A DNA stretch of 64,000 nucleotides. Source: Candidatus Sericytochromatia bacterium. GTDB lineage: Bacteria; Cyanobacteriota; Sericytochromatia; UBA7694. The notes under the pieces were generated by a model. That model was not told the origin of the DNA and did no database searches. It saw nothing but the letters and a program-made list of their open reading frames with translations. The position numbers and the translations under genes are program-made. The stretch's first letter is position 1. The number at the start of each line of letters is the position of its first letter. The DNA is taken from NCBI GenBank assembly GCA_018780035.1, contig JADMKE010000024.1, positions 372,001 to 436,000 of the forward strand, in the 5' to 3' direction. Of this stretch, positions 16,409-25,137 are shown piece after piece.

Positions 16409-16445
16409 AAGCGCCCCAAAAGCAATGCTGGGGCGCTTTGTTTTA
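16409..16445 (+). terminator. Intrinsic terminator after the DUF2892 gene
   Basis: A perfect 10-bp stem (AAGCGCCCCA 16409-16418 with TGGGGCGCTT 16429-16438) is followed by TGTTTTA. It lies between the convergent DUF2892 gene and the porin gene, and its T tract serves the plus strand. Confidence 0.8.
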
Positions 16446-18467
16446 GAAGGAATAACGGGTGAGCAAGAGCAAATCCTGGGCGACTGCGTTCCCTTGCCAA
16501 AGTGCATCTAAAAACAATAGATGATACTCGAACCGAAGTTGAAGTGGGGTACCCGCGATATGTAAATAATCCAATGATAGCGTGATACCCGCCTCCTTAA
16601 ATAAAGGGGGTGTGACAGCTGGCTGAAGTGCATCTGGACGCCCCCAATTCGCGCCGAGCGATTGCCGTGAGGCCAGCAAGAAATTGATCTGATCAGCCCC
16701 GGGTGCACGCTGATACAGGGGCAGACTCAAAGCAAAGCCAATATTGGAAAAGGGTACATCACTAAAATTAAAGAGCCCCTGTTGGGTGGCAAAATTGGCA
16801 CCCAATTGAAAATCAAGCTCAGTGCCCCCCAATTGATTAAAAAACATTCCCAAAGAATAGCGATCATAGCCGATGAAGGATTTATTGACCCCCAGGCTCA
16901 GTCCAAAACCTTGATCCCAGCCCAAATCAAGGGTGCCTGAAATTTCTTTGCGGGTAGGTTTGGCAAATTCCAAGAGATTGTCATTCAGATAGGCCATCGC
17001 AGAAAGATTCAAACGCATTGGAATAATCTCTTCAAATCCATACAGGTCAAGGCCCGTCACCATGTAGCCATCGCCAGATTGAGAGGGCAGTGCAAGGTGG
17101 TTTGCGCGAATGCTACAGGTATTGCCTTTGACAGAATGGTAAAAACAAGTGTAGTCAGGTAAAACCGCTCCTGGATAAATTGCACTGCGATCGATGGGGT
17201 TGTTTGCAAATTCTGGAGCAAAAATCTCACTACCACTTCGCAAATTGCCTTTGGCTGCCGCTGCGATATTCGTTTGTGAAGAACCCCCATTGAGGCCGAT
17301 AAAATAGGCACCGCCTTCCCAATTGGTTTGAAATGAGAGTGCAGGCGAACTGGCTTGATTATAACGGTGGCTATCGGGATCAACCATCGAGGGGCTTAAA
17401 CCGCCCACCCAATATTTATACAGACTTTTATCGGGCTGACTGGAGTGCGAGGGAGGAATCACCCATTCATTTGCCCCCCAACCCACCAAGCCATAGCTGT
17501 GGCCATTCCAAAAGGGTTGGTCAAAAAGGCTCTTTAAGCGGGTTCCAGGATTGAGATCCTGGCTAAAATTAAACAAACCCGCTTTGATTTCCAGTCCCAA
17601 ATCGGCTTGGGGAAAATGCAACCAATCTAAATAACCCTCCCGAAAGAAAAACGAACTGGGTATAGCAGTGCCTTCATTGAGATCATGGCCACCATTGTTG
17701 AAAAAATAATGGTCCACAGGAAATCCCGAAACAAACTTCTGCTCCAATGTCGGTACCAGAATATCAAAGCCCGTAAAGACCTTGAGACTATCTGTCAGAC
17801 CTGCTTGGAGTTGAAGTTGGGTGCGCACCTGAAAAGGGATTAAATCCTGTGTTGTCAAATAGCTTTGCCGGGGGCTGTTCAAGCGCTGGGGTTGTTCATC
17901 GCCAAACTCCAGTTCCGTCTGGGCGGCGACCCGATCCCGGTAGCGCATTTCAACTTGACCATGGACTTGGAAACGCTCTTGAACTGCGACACTTTGGATC
18001 AATTGTTTTATGTCGGGCCCCAAAATTGCCAGTGAGGCCTGGTTTAGATGGGATTGTTGAGCAACGGACTGATTCAAAGGGTCATTTTTTTTGAGCAATG
18101 GAATGAGAGACAAAGCCAATAAATCTTTGCTGGCAAGCCTTTGAAGTGGATACTCATCCAAACCCAAAAGAAAACCACAAGCATACCCTTTTGTTTGCCA
18201 ACACTCGTCACTTTTTTGCTCCAACCATTTCATCAATCCCCAAAAGGCAATTGCCTGCTCATAGCGCGTGGCAAATTGGTCCCCCCGAAAAGTCTGATCC
18301 GGATAGAGGGAAAAAATGGCGTATTTTTCTGAGAGAGCCCTGACGGCTTCCAACCCCCAATGGTCCAGAGGCAGGTCTTTGGCTTTGGGTGGAGATGTTT
18401 GAGCTTGGGCGGTACCCAGACAAAAACAGAACATCCAAGCCCAAAGGGCCAAAATGAGCCGATTCAC
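16443..18467 (-). CDS. Outer-membrane porin-like protein with N-terminal SLH segment
   Basis: A 674-residue predicted outer-membrane beta-barrel. A signal peptide (NRLILALWAWMFCFCLGTAQAQ) is followed by an SLH-type segment (LPLDHWGLEAVRALSEKYAIFSLYPDQTFRGDQFATRYE) that would bind the cell wall, then a long region alternating polar and aromatic residues, ending LLLLTRYSF; a terminal Phe is the barrel-assembly signal. Single-SLH porins are typical of Cyanobacteria, Deinococcus and Negativicutes. The start is a GTG whose last two bases overlap the nadK stop (GTGA at 18464-18467), implying translational coupling to nadK; the frame continues further upstream but only through nadK. Solute specificity is unknown. 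Confidence 0.8.
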   Translation of the reverse strand: MNRLILALWAWMFCFCLGTAQAQTSPPKAKDLPLDHWGLEAVRALSEKYAIFSLYPDQTFRGDQFATRYEQAIAFWGLMKWLEQKSDECWQTKGYACGFLLGLDEYPLQRLASKDLLALSLIPLLKKNDPLNQSVAQQSHLNQASLAILGPDIKQLIQSVAVQERFQVHGQVEMRYRDRVAAQTELEFGDEQPQRLNSPRQSYLTTQDLIPFQVRTQLQLQAGLTDSLKVFTGFDILVPTLEQKFVSGFPVDHYFFNNGGHDLNEGTAIPSSFFFREGYLDWLHFPQADLGLEIKAGLFNFSQDLNPGTRLKSLFDQPFWNGHSYGLVGWGANEWVIPPSHSSQPDKSLYKYWVGGLSPSMVDPDSHRYNQASSPALSFQTNWEGGAYFIGLNGGSSQTNIAAAAKGNLRSGSEIFAPEFANNPIDRSAIYPGAVLPDYTCFYHSVKGNTCSIRANHLALPSQSGDGYMVTGLDLYGFEEIIPMRLNLSAMAYLNDNLLEFAKPTRKEISGTLDLGWDQGFGLSLGVNKSFIGYDRYSLGMFFNQLGGTELDFQLGANFATQQGLFNFSDVPFSNIGFALSLPLYQRAPGADQINFLLASRQSLGANWGRPDALQPAVTPPLFKEAGITLSLDYLHIAGTPLQLRFEYHLLFLDALWQGNAVAQDLLLLTRYSF

Positions 18468-19330
18468 CGCCCCAAGAAAAGCTTCTGGCGCATAATGTGG
18501 AAAAAGTCGTTTTTCTGAAACTTGACCAACCGGGTTTTGTAAAACGAGCGGCTGATTTTGACAATATCGCGGTGGTGCAAAGCCAAATGGGCCTGCCCGT
18601 CGATGGTGATCAAGACCTCTTGGGTCGGCTCGCGCAGCAGCACCTTGACGGTGGTCTCTTTCCACTCGGGAATCACGACTGAGCGGTTAAACAGGGCGTG
18701 GGGACATATCGGGTTGATAATATACGCAGAGACATCGGGCAACATGATCGGCCCACCGGAGCTAAGGGAATAGGCCGTCGAGCCCGTGGCAGAGGCAATA
18801 ATCAGCCCATCAGCGCGGTACGTGGTGACATATTCGCCATCGACATAGGTGGCCAATTCGATAATATACGAAAGGGGGTGGCGCATGATTGCGGCATCAT
18901 TGAGGGCATGAAAAACCAGGCGCGGTTGGTAATTTTCGTCGAGCACCTCAATTTGCATCATCGAGCGCTCTTGAATCACATACTCCCCAGCCAGGAGTTT
19001 TTCCAGGGCAGGGTAGAGATCTTCGAGAGCCGTTTCGGAAATAAACCCAAGTGAGCCCGCATTGACGCACAACAGCGGCACCCCGTGTGGGGCCAAGAGA
19101 CGGGCGGCATAGAGCACCGTTCCGTCACCACCGAGCACCAATGCCATTTTCAGGCGAACGTCGCTGGTGTCCTTTTCAAAGGCCTCATTGGAATCATAAT
19201 GAGAGGCAAAGACATAGACATTTTCGCCACGGGCAGACAACCACTGGGCCACTTCCTGGGCAATATGCTGGGTGTCGCAACGGTAGGTTTTGTAGAGATT
19301 GTAAATGATCCCAATCGCGGGAACGGCCAT
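18464..19330 (-). CDS. nadK: NAD kinase
   Basis: NadK phosphorylates NAD to NADP in the cytosol. The GGDGT motif (LVLGGDGTVLYAAR) and the second signature GEYVTTYRADGLIIASATGSTAYSLSSGGP are exact family marks, followed by the C-terminal ICPHALFNRSVVIP and ITIDGQ strands. I start at MAVPAIGII, giving 288 residues; a longer frame up to 19438 adds a low-complexity Cys/Gln/Tyr stretch encoded by a short tandem repeat and is unlikely to be protein. AGGAG lies rather far (about 13 bp) upstream. The stop overlaps the porin start. Confidence 0.93.
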   Translation of the reverse strand: MAVPAIGIIYNLYKTYRCDTQHIAQEVAQWLSARGENVYVFASHYDSNEAFEKDTSDVRLKMALVLGGDGTVLYAARLLAPHGVPLLCVNAGSLGFISETALEDLYPALEKLLAGEYVIQERSMMQIEVLDENYQPRLVFHALNDAAIMRHPLSYIIELATYVDGEYVTTYRADGLIIASATGSTAYSLSSGGPIMLPDVSAYIINPICPHALFNRSVVIPEWKETTVKVLLREPTQEVLITIDGQAHLALHHRDIVKISRSFYKTRLVKFQKNDFFHIMRQKLFLGR

Positions 19331-19404
19331 GGCGCGTTGGATTCTCCTGCTTCTTTGTCCTGTGATGTTCAAGGGTCTGTGTGGCCCGTTTTGGCACCGG
19401 GATG

Positions 19405-19452
19405 GATACTGGCATTGATACTGGCAAGGTGTGATCAACGTACCAAATCATA
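19405..19452 (-). promoter_or_regulatory. nadK promoter and repeat-bearing leader
   Basis: On the minus strand an extended -10 TGTTATGAT (hexamer at 19447-19452) would start transcription near 19440. The leader then holds a 12-bp direct repeat GATACTGGCATT/GATACTGGCAAG (19405-19428, plus-strand sense). No clear -35 was seen. Confidence 0.4.
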
Positions 19453-19607
19453 ACATACCTGATCCAGCCAGAGCCAGAGTTGGGCATTGTATGTTTGAGG
19501 ATCAGAGTTTGGTTTATTGCCAAAGAAAAATGAAAATTAATACCTTATACCAATATCTCACTTGAGGGAAACCTGAATTTGTGAGGTGAACGCAATTTTA
19601 CCGAAAA

Positions 19608-20324
19608 TCAAAAAGTGGAATTATCGTTTGATAATAGGATTAAGTTCGATTCTTTTTCTACCCTAAATGGAGCGTCTTGCCAAGTGATTGATTGCTTTTT
19701 AAGCTTAAATTCACCAGACACATACCATACTCCTGCCGATATTTTAAATTCAGCCTTTCCATTTAAATCAGTTTGAAATGTGTAGTTTGGATAACCCTTT
19801 TTTTCCAACAATTTAAGCTCTTCAGCTTCAATGGTTTCAATCCCTTGATAAGCTTTTGCTTCCCATAACTCAAGCGAAATTTTATATCGATTAAAGAATT
19901 CTTTTTTTTTCAAATAAGTGATGTAGCACATATTTTTAGTTAAAAATGGGTCTATTCCCAGTGCTTTGGCTTGTTCTGTAACATCAATGTTTTTTAATTC
20001 TGGGTGACCTTCTATTTCAAAAGCACAACTATCAGGACTGGCTGGTGAAAATATTTTGTGATGATAATAGTCTTCATTTGGTTTTTCTACTGGAAAAGGT
20101 GAGGGCCCTGGTTGATTGTTTTCAATTGACTTTAACTTGATATCTTTTAACGTATAAGCACTCAACACAAATTTAGCTTGGGACACGGGAACAATTTCGC
20201 CACTGTTTAACAAAACTGAAGCTTTGAAAGAAACGGGTATTTTTTTTTCAAACATTGAATCACTCTGATTGGGGACTGTTCCACAGCCAAAGAGAATCAG
20301 TAAAACTAAAATTGACTTTTTCAT
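19608..20324 (-). CDS. AT-rich predicted lipoprotein
   Basis: A 238-residue predicted lipoprotein of unknown function. The signal MKKSILVLLILFGCG has the lipobox LFGC. The mature part begins with a short linker, then a beta-rich region (IPVSFKASVLLNSGEIVPVSQAKFVLSAY) that resembles the repeated extracellular Ig-like or carboxypeptidase-regulatory type, though this is weak. A further segment near the end (FQTDLNGKAEFKISAGVWYVSG) fits the same idea: a Gly-turned beta-sandwich strand pair. It is visibly more AT-rich than its neighbours, like the lipoprotein at 2181, suggesting separate origin or relaxed selection. No convincing ribosome site precedes the ATG. Confidence 0.7.
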   Translation of the reverse strand: MKKSILVLLILFGCGTVPNQSDSMFEKKIPVSFKASVLLNSGEIVPVSQAKFVLSAYTLKDIKLKSIENNQPGPSPFPVEKPNEDYYHHKIFSPASPDSCAFEIEGHPELKNIDVTEQAKALGIDPFLTKNMCYITYLKKKEFFNRYKISLELWEAKAYQGIETIEAEELKLLEKKGYPNYTFQTDLNGKAEFKISAGVWYVSGEFKLKKQSITWQDAPFRVEKESNLILLSNDNSTF

Positions 20325-20462
20325 TATGCTCAACAAATAGAGGATAGCCTTAGAATGACAAAAATTCCATCTCTTGGCAATAGAAGATAGCAGTGTTTGA
20401 ATTTACTTTTTTAATCGAACAGATAAAATTCAGTATTCAAAAATACGTCAAACAATGGTCAC

Positions 20463-20471
20463 TGATATAAT
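20463..20471 (+). promoter_or_regulatory. Extended -10 promoter for the TMEM175-like gene
   Basis: TGATATAAT is a consensus -10 hexamer with the TGn extension, 28 bp before the ATG at 20499. No good -35 is visible, which is common for extended -10 promoters. Confidence 0.5.
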
Positions 20472-20498
20472 ACAAAACCCTTGCAAAGGATCCCTGCC

Positions 20499-21074
20499 AT
20501 GAAAACCAGCCGTTTAGAAGCTTTCAGCGATGGTGTAATCGCCATCTTAATCACCATTATGGTATTGGAGCTAAAGGTTCCCCACGGGGTTGACCTAAAC
20601 ACACTTCAGCCCATGATACCCGTTTTTTTGAGTTATGTGCTCAGCTACATTTATTTGGGCATTTACTGGAACAACCACCACCACATGTTGCATGTCACTG
20701 AACATGTCACAGGCAGCATGTTGTGGGCCAATTTACACCTGCTCTTTTGGCTCTCCTTGGTGCCATTTGTAACCCATTGGATGGGGGAAAATCCCTTTGC
20801 CCCACTGCCAACGGCCCTCTATGGCGGGGTACTTCTGTTGGCGGCCATTGCCTATTTTCTCTTGCAAGGCGCGATCATCCGCAGTCAGGGCCCACAATCT
20901 CTGCTTAAACGGGCCTTGGGAGACGATATCAAAGGCAAGATTTCGCCGCTTTTGTATGCCTTGGCCATCGGCCTGGCTTTTGTACAGACCTGGCTGGCCT
21001 GGGCCGTGTATGCCCTGGTGGCCCTGATTTGGCTTGTGCCCGACCGGCGAATTGAAAAGGCCTTGCAAAAATGA
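20499..21074 (+). CDS. TMEM175-like (DUF1211) potassium-channel family protein
   Basis: A 191-residue membrane protein with about six hydrophobic segments. The first helix contains RLEAFSDGVIAILITIMVLELKVP, the FSD signature of the bacterial TMEM175/DUF1211 family, members of which conduct potassium ions as tetramers. The loop WNNHHHMLH is also a family hallmark. The ATG at 20499 has AAAGGA upstream, and a consensus extended -10 precedes it; an upstream in-frame start lacks a site. Its stop overlaps the next start as ATGA, so it is co-translated with an AlkZ-like protein. Confidence 0.88.
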   Translation: MKTSRLEAFSDGVIAILITIMVLELKVPHGVDLNTLQPMIPVFLSYVLSYIYLGIYWNNHHHMLHVTEHVTGSMLWANLHLLFWLSLVPFVTHWMGENPFAPLPTALYGGVLLLAAIAYFLLQGAIIRSQGPQSLLKRALGDDIKGKISPLLYALAIGLAFVQTWLAWAVYALVALIWLVPDRRIEKALQK

Positions 21075-22225
21075 AGCCCCACACGGACATGCCCAGCTGG
21101 GCTCGGGAACTGCGTTTGCACAATTTGGGACTGACGACAAGCGCCCAGTTTGAAACGCCCTTGAATCTGCTCACAGGCCTCGGCGCACTCCAGGCCCAAG
21201 AGTATGAAAACTCCCTCTGGGCCTTGGCGCTGCGCCTCAGGTCAAAGCAAAGTCTAAACCCAAGCTCCAAACTTGCTCAAGACCGCCGCAGAGCCCTGAA
21301 TCAGGCCATTGCCAAGGGCGAAATTGTTCGCTCTTGGCCGATGCGCGGCACCTTACATTGGGTTCCTGGCAGTGACCTCAGTTGGATGTTGGCTTTGATG
21401 ACACCCCGAATCTTGGCGGCATCTGCCGGACGGCTCAGGCAATTGGAAATCACCCCAGACGTGCTCACGCAAACGGGCGAATGCCTGCGAGAATTATTGG
21501 CTGAAAATGCCTGGCTCTCACGCCCAGAAATCCTGGCCGCTTTTGAAAAAAGGGGCATTGCCACGCATTCTCAGCGCGGCTATCATTTGCTTGGATATCA
21601 TGCCCAAACAGGCCTGATCTGCCAGGGCCCCCCGCTCGGCAAACAACCCAGTTTTGCCCTGTTGGAAGCGTTTTGCCCCACGCAAACCCAGCTATCGTCA
21701 GAAGCGGCTTTGGCTGAGATCGCGCGCCGCTATTTCTCGGGCCATGGCCCTGCAACCGTTCAAGATTTGGCCCGCTGGACCGGACTCAGCTTGACCCAAG
21801 CCAGACAAGGCCTCTCAGCCATCAAAAATGAATTGACAAGTGAGACCTGGGCTGACAACAGCCATTGGTTTTATGCCCCATCCGCAAAAATGAGGCCTGT
21901 TGCTTCGCCCCAAGCCTGTCTCTTGCCTGCCTTTGATGAATACCTGATTGGCTACCAAGATCGGGATTCTGTCTTGGATCCTCAATTTGCCGATCTGGTG
22001 ATTCCGGGCAAAAACGGGGTGTTTCATCCGGTCTTTTTACTCGATGGACTGGTGAGAGGCATCTGGAAGCGCCAAATCAAAAGAAAAAACGTCCAGATTC
22101 AACTTTTCCCATTTAAAAAGCTTGCAGATTCGGAAAGCCAAGCCCTGATCAGGGCAGTAGAAGACTATGCAGCTTATCTCAATCAGCCCTTTGAACTGGG
22201 CTTTCAGAGCGAAAGCCTTGAGTGA
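21071..22225 (+). CDS. Winged-helix DNA-binding protein, AlkZ/YcaQ-like (HTH_42)
   Basis: A 384-residue member of the HTH_42 family, which includes AlkZ and YcaQ, DNA glycosylases that unhook interstrand crosslinks and bulky lesions. Family landmarks are the catalytic-type QxQ in GALQAQEYENSLWALALR, RSWPMRGTLHWV, and LPAFDEYLIGYQDR near residue 295, with winged-helix segments between. The QAQ near residue 40 corresponds to the catalytic pair in AlkZ, so glycosylase activity is plausible but unproven. It overlaps the TMEM175-like gene by 4 bp (ATGA), an odd pairing of a repair-type protein with an ion channel. No membrane segments. Confidence 0.85.
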   Translation: MKPHTDMPSWARELRLHNLGLTTSAQFETPLNLLTGLGALQAQEYENSLWALALRLRSKQSLNPSSKLAQDRRRALNQAIAKGEIVRSWPMRGTLHWVPGSDLSWMLALMTPRILAASAGRLRQLEITPDVLTQTGECLRELLAENAWLSRPEILAAFEKRGIATHSQRGYHLLGYHAQTGLICQGPPLGKQPSFALLEAFCPTQTQLSSEAALAEIARRYFSGHGPATVQDLARWTGLSLTQARQGLSAIKNELTSETWADNSHWFYAPSAKMRPVASPQACLLPAFDEYLIGYQDRDSVLDPQFADLVIPGKNGVFHPVFLLDGLVRGIWKRQIKRKNVQIQLFPFKKLADSESQALIRAVEDYAAYLNQPFELGFQSESLE

Positions 22226-22251
22226 GCATCAATCGGGTGGCTTCGCTCTGG

Positions 22252-22260
22252 TGGTATGAT
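22252..22260 (+). promoter_or_regulatory. Extended -10 promoter before the radical SAM gene
   Basis: TGGTATGAT gives an extended -10 (hexamer 22255-22260) about 42 bp before the radical SAM ATG. No convincing -35. Confidence 0.35.
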
Positions 22261-22301
22261 GTTCTACATAACGATCCCCAACAGCAGGTAATCATTAAAC
22301 G

Positions 22302-24179
22302 ATGAAGGATCACGTCCGGGTCGGTCTGGCACAGATCAGCGAACAGCGCGGTGAGCACTATTATTTTCCCTATTCGGTGGGACTTTTACAGGCCTATGCC
22401 CAACGTTGGGCAAAGGCTCCAGAGCGCTATCAATTTTTGCCGCCATTGCACCACAGGGTCTCGATTCCAGAGGGAGTAGAGGCCCTCAAAGAGGTTAATA
22501 TCGCCGGTTTTAGCACCTATATCTGGAATATCAAACGCTCCCTGGCGCTGGCACAATCCCTTAAATTAAGCCATCCTCAGATTTTGATTCTCTTTGGGGG
22601 GCCCCAGGTCCCCAACGAGGCTGAGGGGTTTTTGCGGGCCCATCCCTATATCGATGTCTGCGCGCACGGTGAAGGGGAAAATACCTTTCTGGCTCTGTTG
22701 GAAGCCTTTCCCGAAAACGATTGGCGCAGCATACCCGGAATCAGTTATATCGATCCCCAGGGAAAATTTCAGACCCATCCAGCCGGGCCCCGGATCAAAG
22801 ACCTCGACAGCATTCCCTCCCCCTATTTGAGTGGAATTTTTGATTCGCTGCTCGAAAAATGGCCCAAGAGAGAATGGGTGGGCACCTGGGAAAGCAATCG
22901 GGGCTGTCCGTTTTCGTGCAGTTTTTGTGATTGGGGGTCGTTAACCCAGAGCAAGGTTTATCGCTATGATTTGGAGCGGCTCAAAGCCGAAATTGAATGG
23001 TTTGGCGCCAACCGCGTCGGCAATATTTTTTCAGCAGACGCCAATTTTGGCATTTTTGAAAGAGATGTTGAACTGGCACGGCATTTTGCTTTGGTAAGCC
23101 AAAAAACGGGTTATCCCCAATGTGTGCAAACCCAAACCGCCAAAAACGTCAAACAGCGCAATTTTGAAATTCAAAAGATTCTGGCCGATGCAGGTCTCAA
23201 CTCCGTCACTTCTTTGGCGGTTCAAAGCACCCACCCAGAGGTGCTCAAAGCAATCAACCGGCAAAACATCTCTTTGCAGGCCTACCGCGAAATTCAACAA
23301 TTCTGCCTCGACAATGGCATTTTTAGCTATACAGATATTATTCTGGGCCTGCCCGAAGAGACCTATGACTCCTTTGCCAACACCATCGATGATGTGCTCA
23401 ATCACGGACAATTCAACAAAATCATCTGTTACAACGCCAGCATCTTGCCCAATGCAGAGATGGCCCAACCGGCTTACCGAGAACGCTATGGGCTTGAGAG
23501 TATCCAGATTCACTTTCCGGGCCACGGAGAGCCGCCTGATGGCATCTATGAATACCTCGAAATTATTGTCGCAACCAATACGCTTTCACGCGCGGATTGG
23601 GTCAAAATGCACGCCTACGCCTGGACCACCAATTTTTTGGTCTATACCCACAAAATGTTACAATTGCCCCTGCTCTTGATTCACCAGCAGACGGGCCTGT
23701 CTTACCGGAGTTTAATTGAACGCTTTATGGATCCAAAACATCTCACAGAATTGCCGCTTTTAGATGCTTTACAAAAGGCCCTGATCATCACTGCCCACAA
23801 ATTGCAAGACGGGTATGTTCGCCAGGACGAAAACCCATTGCTCTATTCGATCAAAGATGGGGCTCATCTTGCGCCAGATATCGCCCTGCAATTGCGCTTG
23901 AGCCAAGAAAACAAAATAGTCGTTTTTTACCGCGAAGCCCACAGTCTGCTTAGAACCTATCTCGAAGAGGTTCAGGCAGATTTCCCTTTGGAATTGCTCA
24001 ACGAAGCGATTGGCCTGAGCCATTCGATCTTTGAAGAATTGTTTTACAAACAGCTGATCGCAGGCCCACCCCCGATGGGTCATAAATCCCCGACCGAACT
24101 CTTTTTGCACTACAATCTGCGCGAATTTTTCCAGGCCTTGCTGCAGGGAAGCCGGATTCCCTTGCAGCGTAATGGCTAG
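22302..24179 (+). CDS. B12-binding-domain radical SAM enzyme
   Basis: A 625-residue cytosolic enzyme. The N-terminal 170 residues look like a cobalamin-binding Rossmann domain (FPYSVGLLQAYAQRW, ILFGGPQVPNEAEGFLRAHPYIDVCAHGEGENTF); no DxHxxG base-off motif is evident. The radical SAM core follows: CPFSCSFCDWG with Cys 202, 206 and 209 holding the 4Fe-4S cluster, then DIILGLPEETYDSFANTID. The last 200 residues are helical and not assigned. The family contains methyltransferases and enzymes modifying peptides or lipids, so the substrate is unknown. No precursor peptide or partner gene is visible; the next gene is convergent with its 3' end overlapping by 4 bp. Confidence 0.85.
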   Translation: MKDHVRVGLAQISEQRGEHYYFPYSVGLLQAYAQRWAKAPERYQFLPPLHHRVSIPEGVEALKEVNIAGFSTYIWNIKRSLALAQSLKLSHPQILILFGGPQVPNEAEGFLRAHPYIDVCAHGEGENTFLALLEAFPENDWRSIPGISYIDPQGKFQTHPAGPRIKDLDSIPSPYLSGIFDSLLEKWPKREWVGTWESNRGCPFSCSFCDWGSLTQSKVYRYDLERLKAEIEWFGANRVGNIFSADANFGIFERDVELARHFALVSQKTGYPQCVQTQTAKNVKQRNFEIQKILADAGLNSVTSLAVQSTHPEVLKAINRQNISLQAYREIQQFCLDNGIFSYTDIILGLPEETYDSFANTIDDVLNHGQFNKIICYNASILPNAEMAQPAYRERYGLESIQIHFPGHGEPPDGIYEYLEIIVATNTLSRADWVKMHAYAWTTNFLVYTHKMLQLPLLLIHQQTGLSYRSLIERFMDPKHLTELPLLDALQKALIITAHKLQDGYVRQDENPLLYSIKDGAHLAPDIALQLRLSQENKIVVFYREAHSLLRTYLEEVQADFPLELLNEAIGLSHSIFEELFYKQLIAGPPPMGHKSPTELFLHYNLREFFQALLQGSRIPLQRNG

Positions 24180-25102
24180 ACGTTGATTTCAGCAAAGAAC
24201 GTGCCGCTGCGGGCCAAAAACAACTCGCGGGCGATCGTGGAATAGAGGGCATTGGCAGCATGGGCCGCCAACATGGGCAGGGTTTGGTACATCAGCGGGT
24301 CTTCGAGGCTGTTTTCGACATAGAGCCAGCCATAGCCCAAATCTCGGTGTAGTACCAATGGAACGAGGAAACCATTGCCAAAAATTCCCGCATCTTTGAG
24401 GGCCAGCGCGCTGGGATCTTCGGCTATTTGAGAGACAATCGCCGTTGCTGCGGCTTCGGTTTCGTCGGAATTGGGGTTGGTGCCTGTAAACAAGACATAG
24501 CGCCGTGAATCTCCAGATTCTTGAAAGGTTTCGAGATTCAAGACGGCCAAGTCACAAGGGGCAATCATCACCGCCGTTTCGAGAATGCGCTGCAGACTTT
24601 CTTCGAGCGCTTCGAGGGTATGCAAAGAGGTGACCGATTCATGCAAAAAGGTCAAGACCTCGCGGTGGCGCTGCAATTCAACCAATTCGTCATAGGCTTT
24701 CAGGGCCGTGCGCACGGCGGTATAGAGCCGGTTGGTTGTCAATTCGGCTTTGGCCAAATAGCCGTCGATATCATATTCTTCGATCACTTTCTTTTCGGGG
24801 GCGGCCCCTGGTTGGCCCGTGCGCAGAATAATCCGCACAAATTCGTTGCCGAGTTCTTGGCGAATCGACTGGCAGGCATCAAGGCCAGCAGTCGGGGTTT
24901 CCATAACCACATCGAGCAATATCACAGCGGTATCGGGGCGACTGCGCATAAATTCAACTGCAGCTTGACCCGTTGAGGCAAAGGCCAACTCCACCCCCCG
25001 ATCGCGGTATTTTAAACTGCGTAAGCTCAGACGGCTGAGCGAGTGCATATCCGGCTCGTCGTCAACCACCAGAATCAAATAATTTTCAGGTAATGAAATC
25101 AT
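24176..25102 (-). CDS. Response regulator with DUF3369 output
   Basis: A 308-residue two-component response regulator without a DNA-binding domain. The receiver domain has the acidic pair DDE (residues 14-16), the phosphoacceptor Asp 64 in ILLDVVM, and the Lys in YLAKAELT. The stretch GQPGAAPEKKVIEEYDIDGYLAKAELT is the signature of DUF3369 proteins, whose C-terminal GAF-like domain (from about residue 145) is often followed by a diguanylate cyclase or HD-GYP; here nothing follows, so output is probably by protein contact. It is third in an operon after the kinase (35-bp gap). Confidence 0.88.
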   Translation of the reverse strand: MISLPENYLILVVDDEPDMHSLSRLSLRSLKYRDRGVELAFASTGQAAVEFMRSRPDTAVILLDVVMETPTAGLDACQSIRQELGNEFVRIILRTGQPGAAPEKKVIEEYDIDGYLAKAELTTNRLYTAVRTALKAYDELVELQRHREVLTFLHESVTSLHTLEALEESLQRILETAVMIAPCDLAVLNLETFQESGDSRRYVLFTGTNPNSDETEAAATAIVSQIAEDPSALALKDAGIFGNGFLVPLVLHRDLGYGWLYVENSLEDPLMYQTLPMLAAHAANALYSTIARELFLARSGTFFAEINV

Positions 25103-25137
25103 GGGATGCTCCTTGCTCTTATGGATTCAAATGGCGC

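Noticed and set aside
19331..19438. N-terminal extension of nadK
   Set aside because: The extra codons come from a 12-bp tandem repeat in the leader and give an unnatural Cys/Gln/Tyr string; the promoter lies just upstream.
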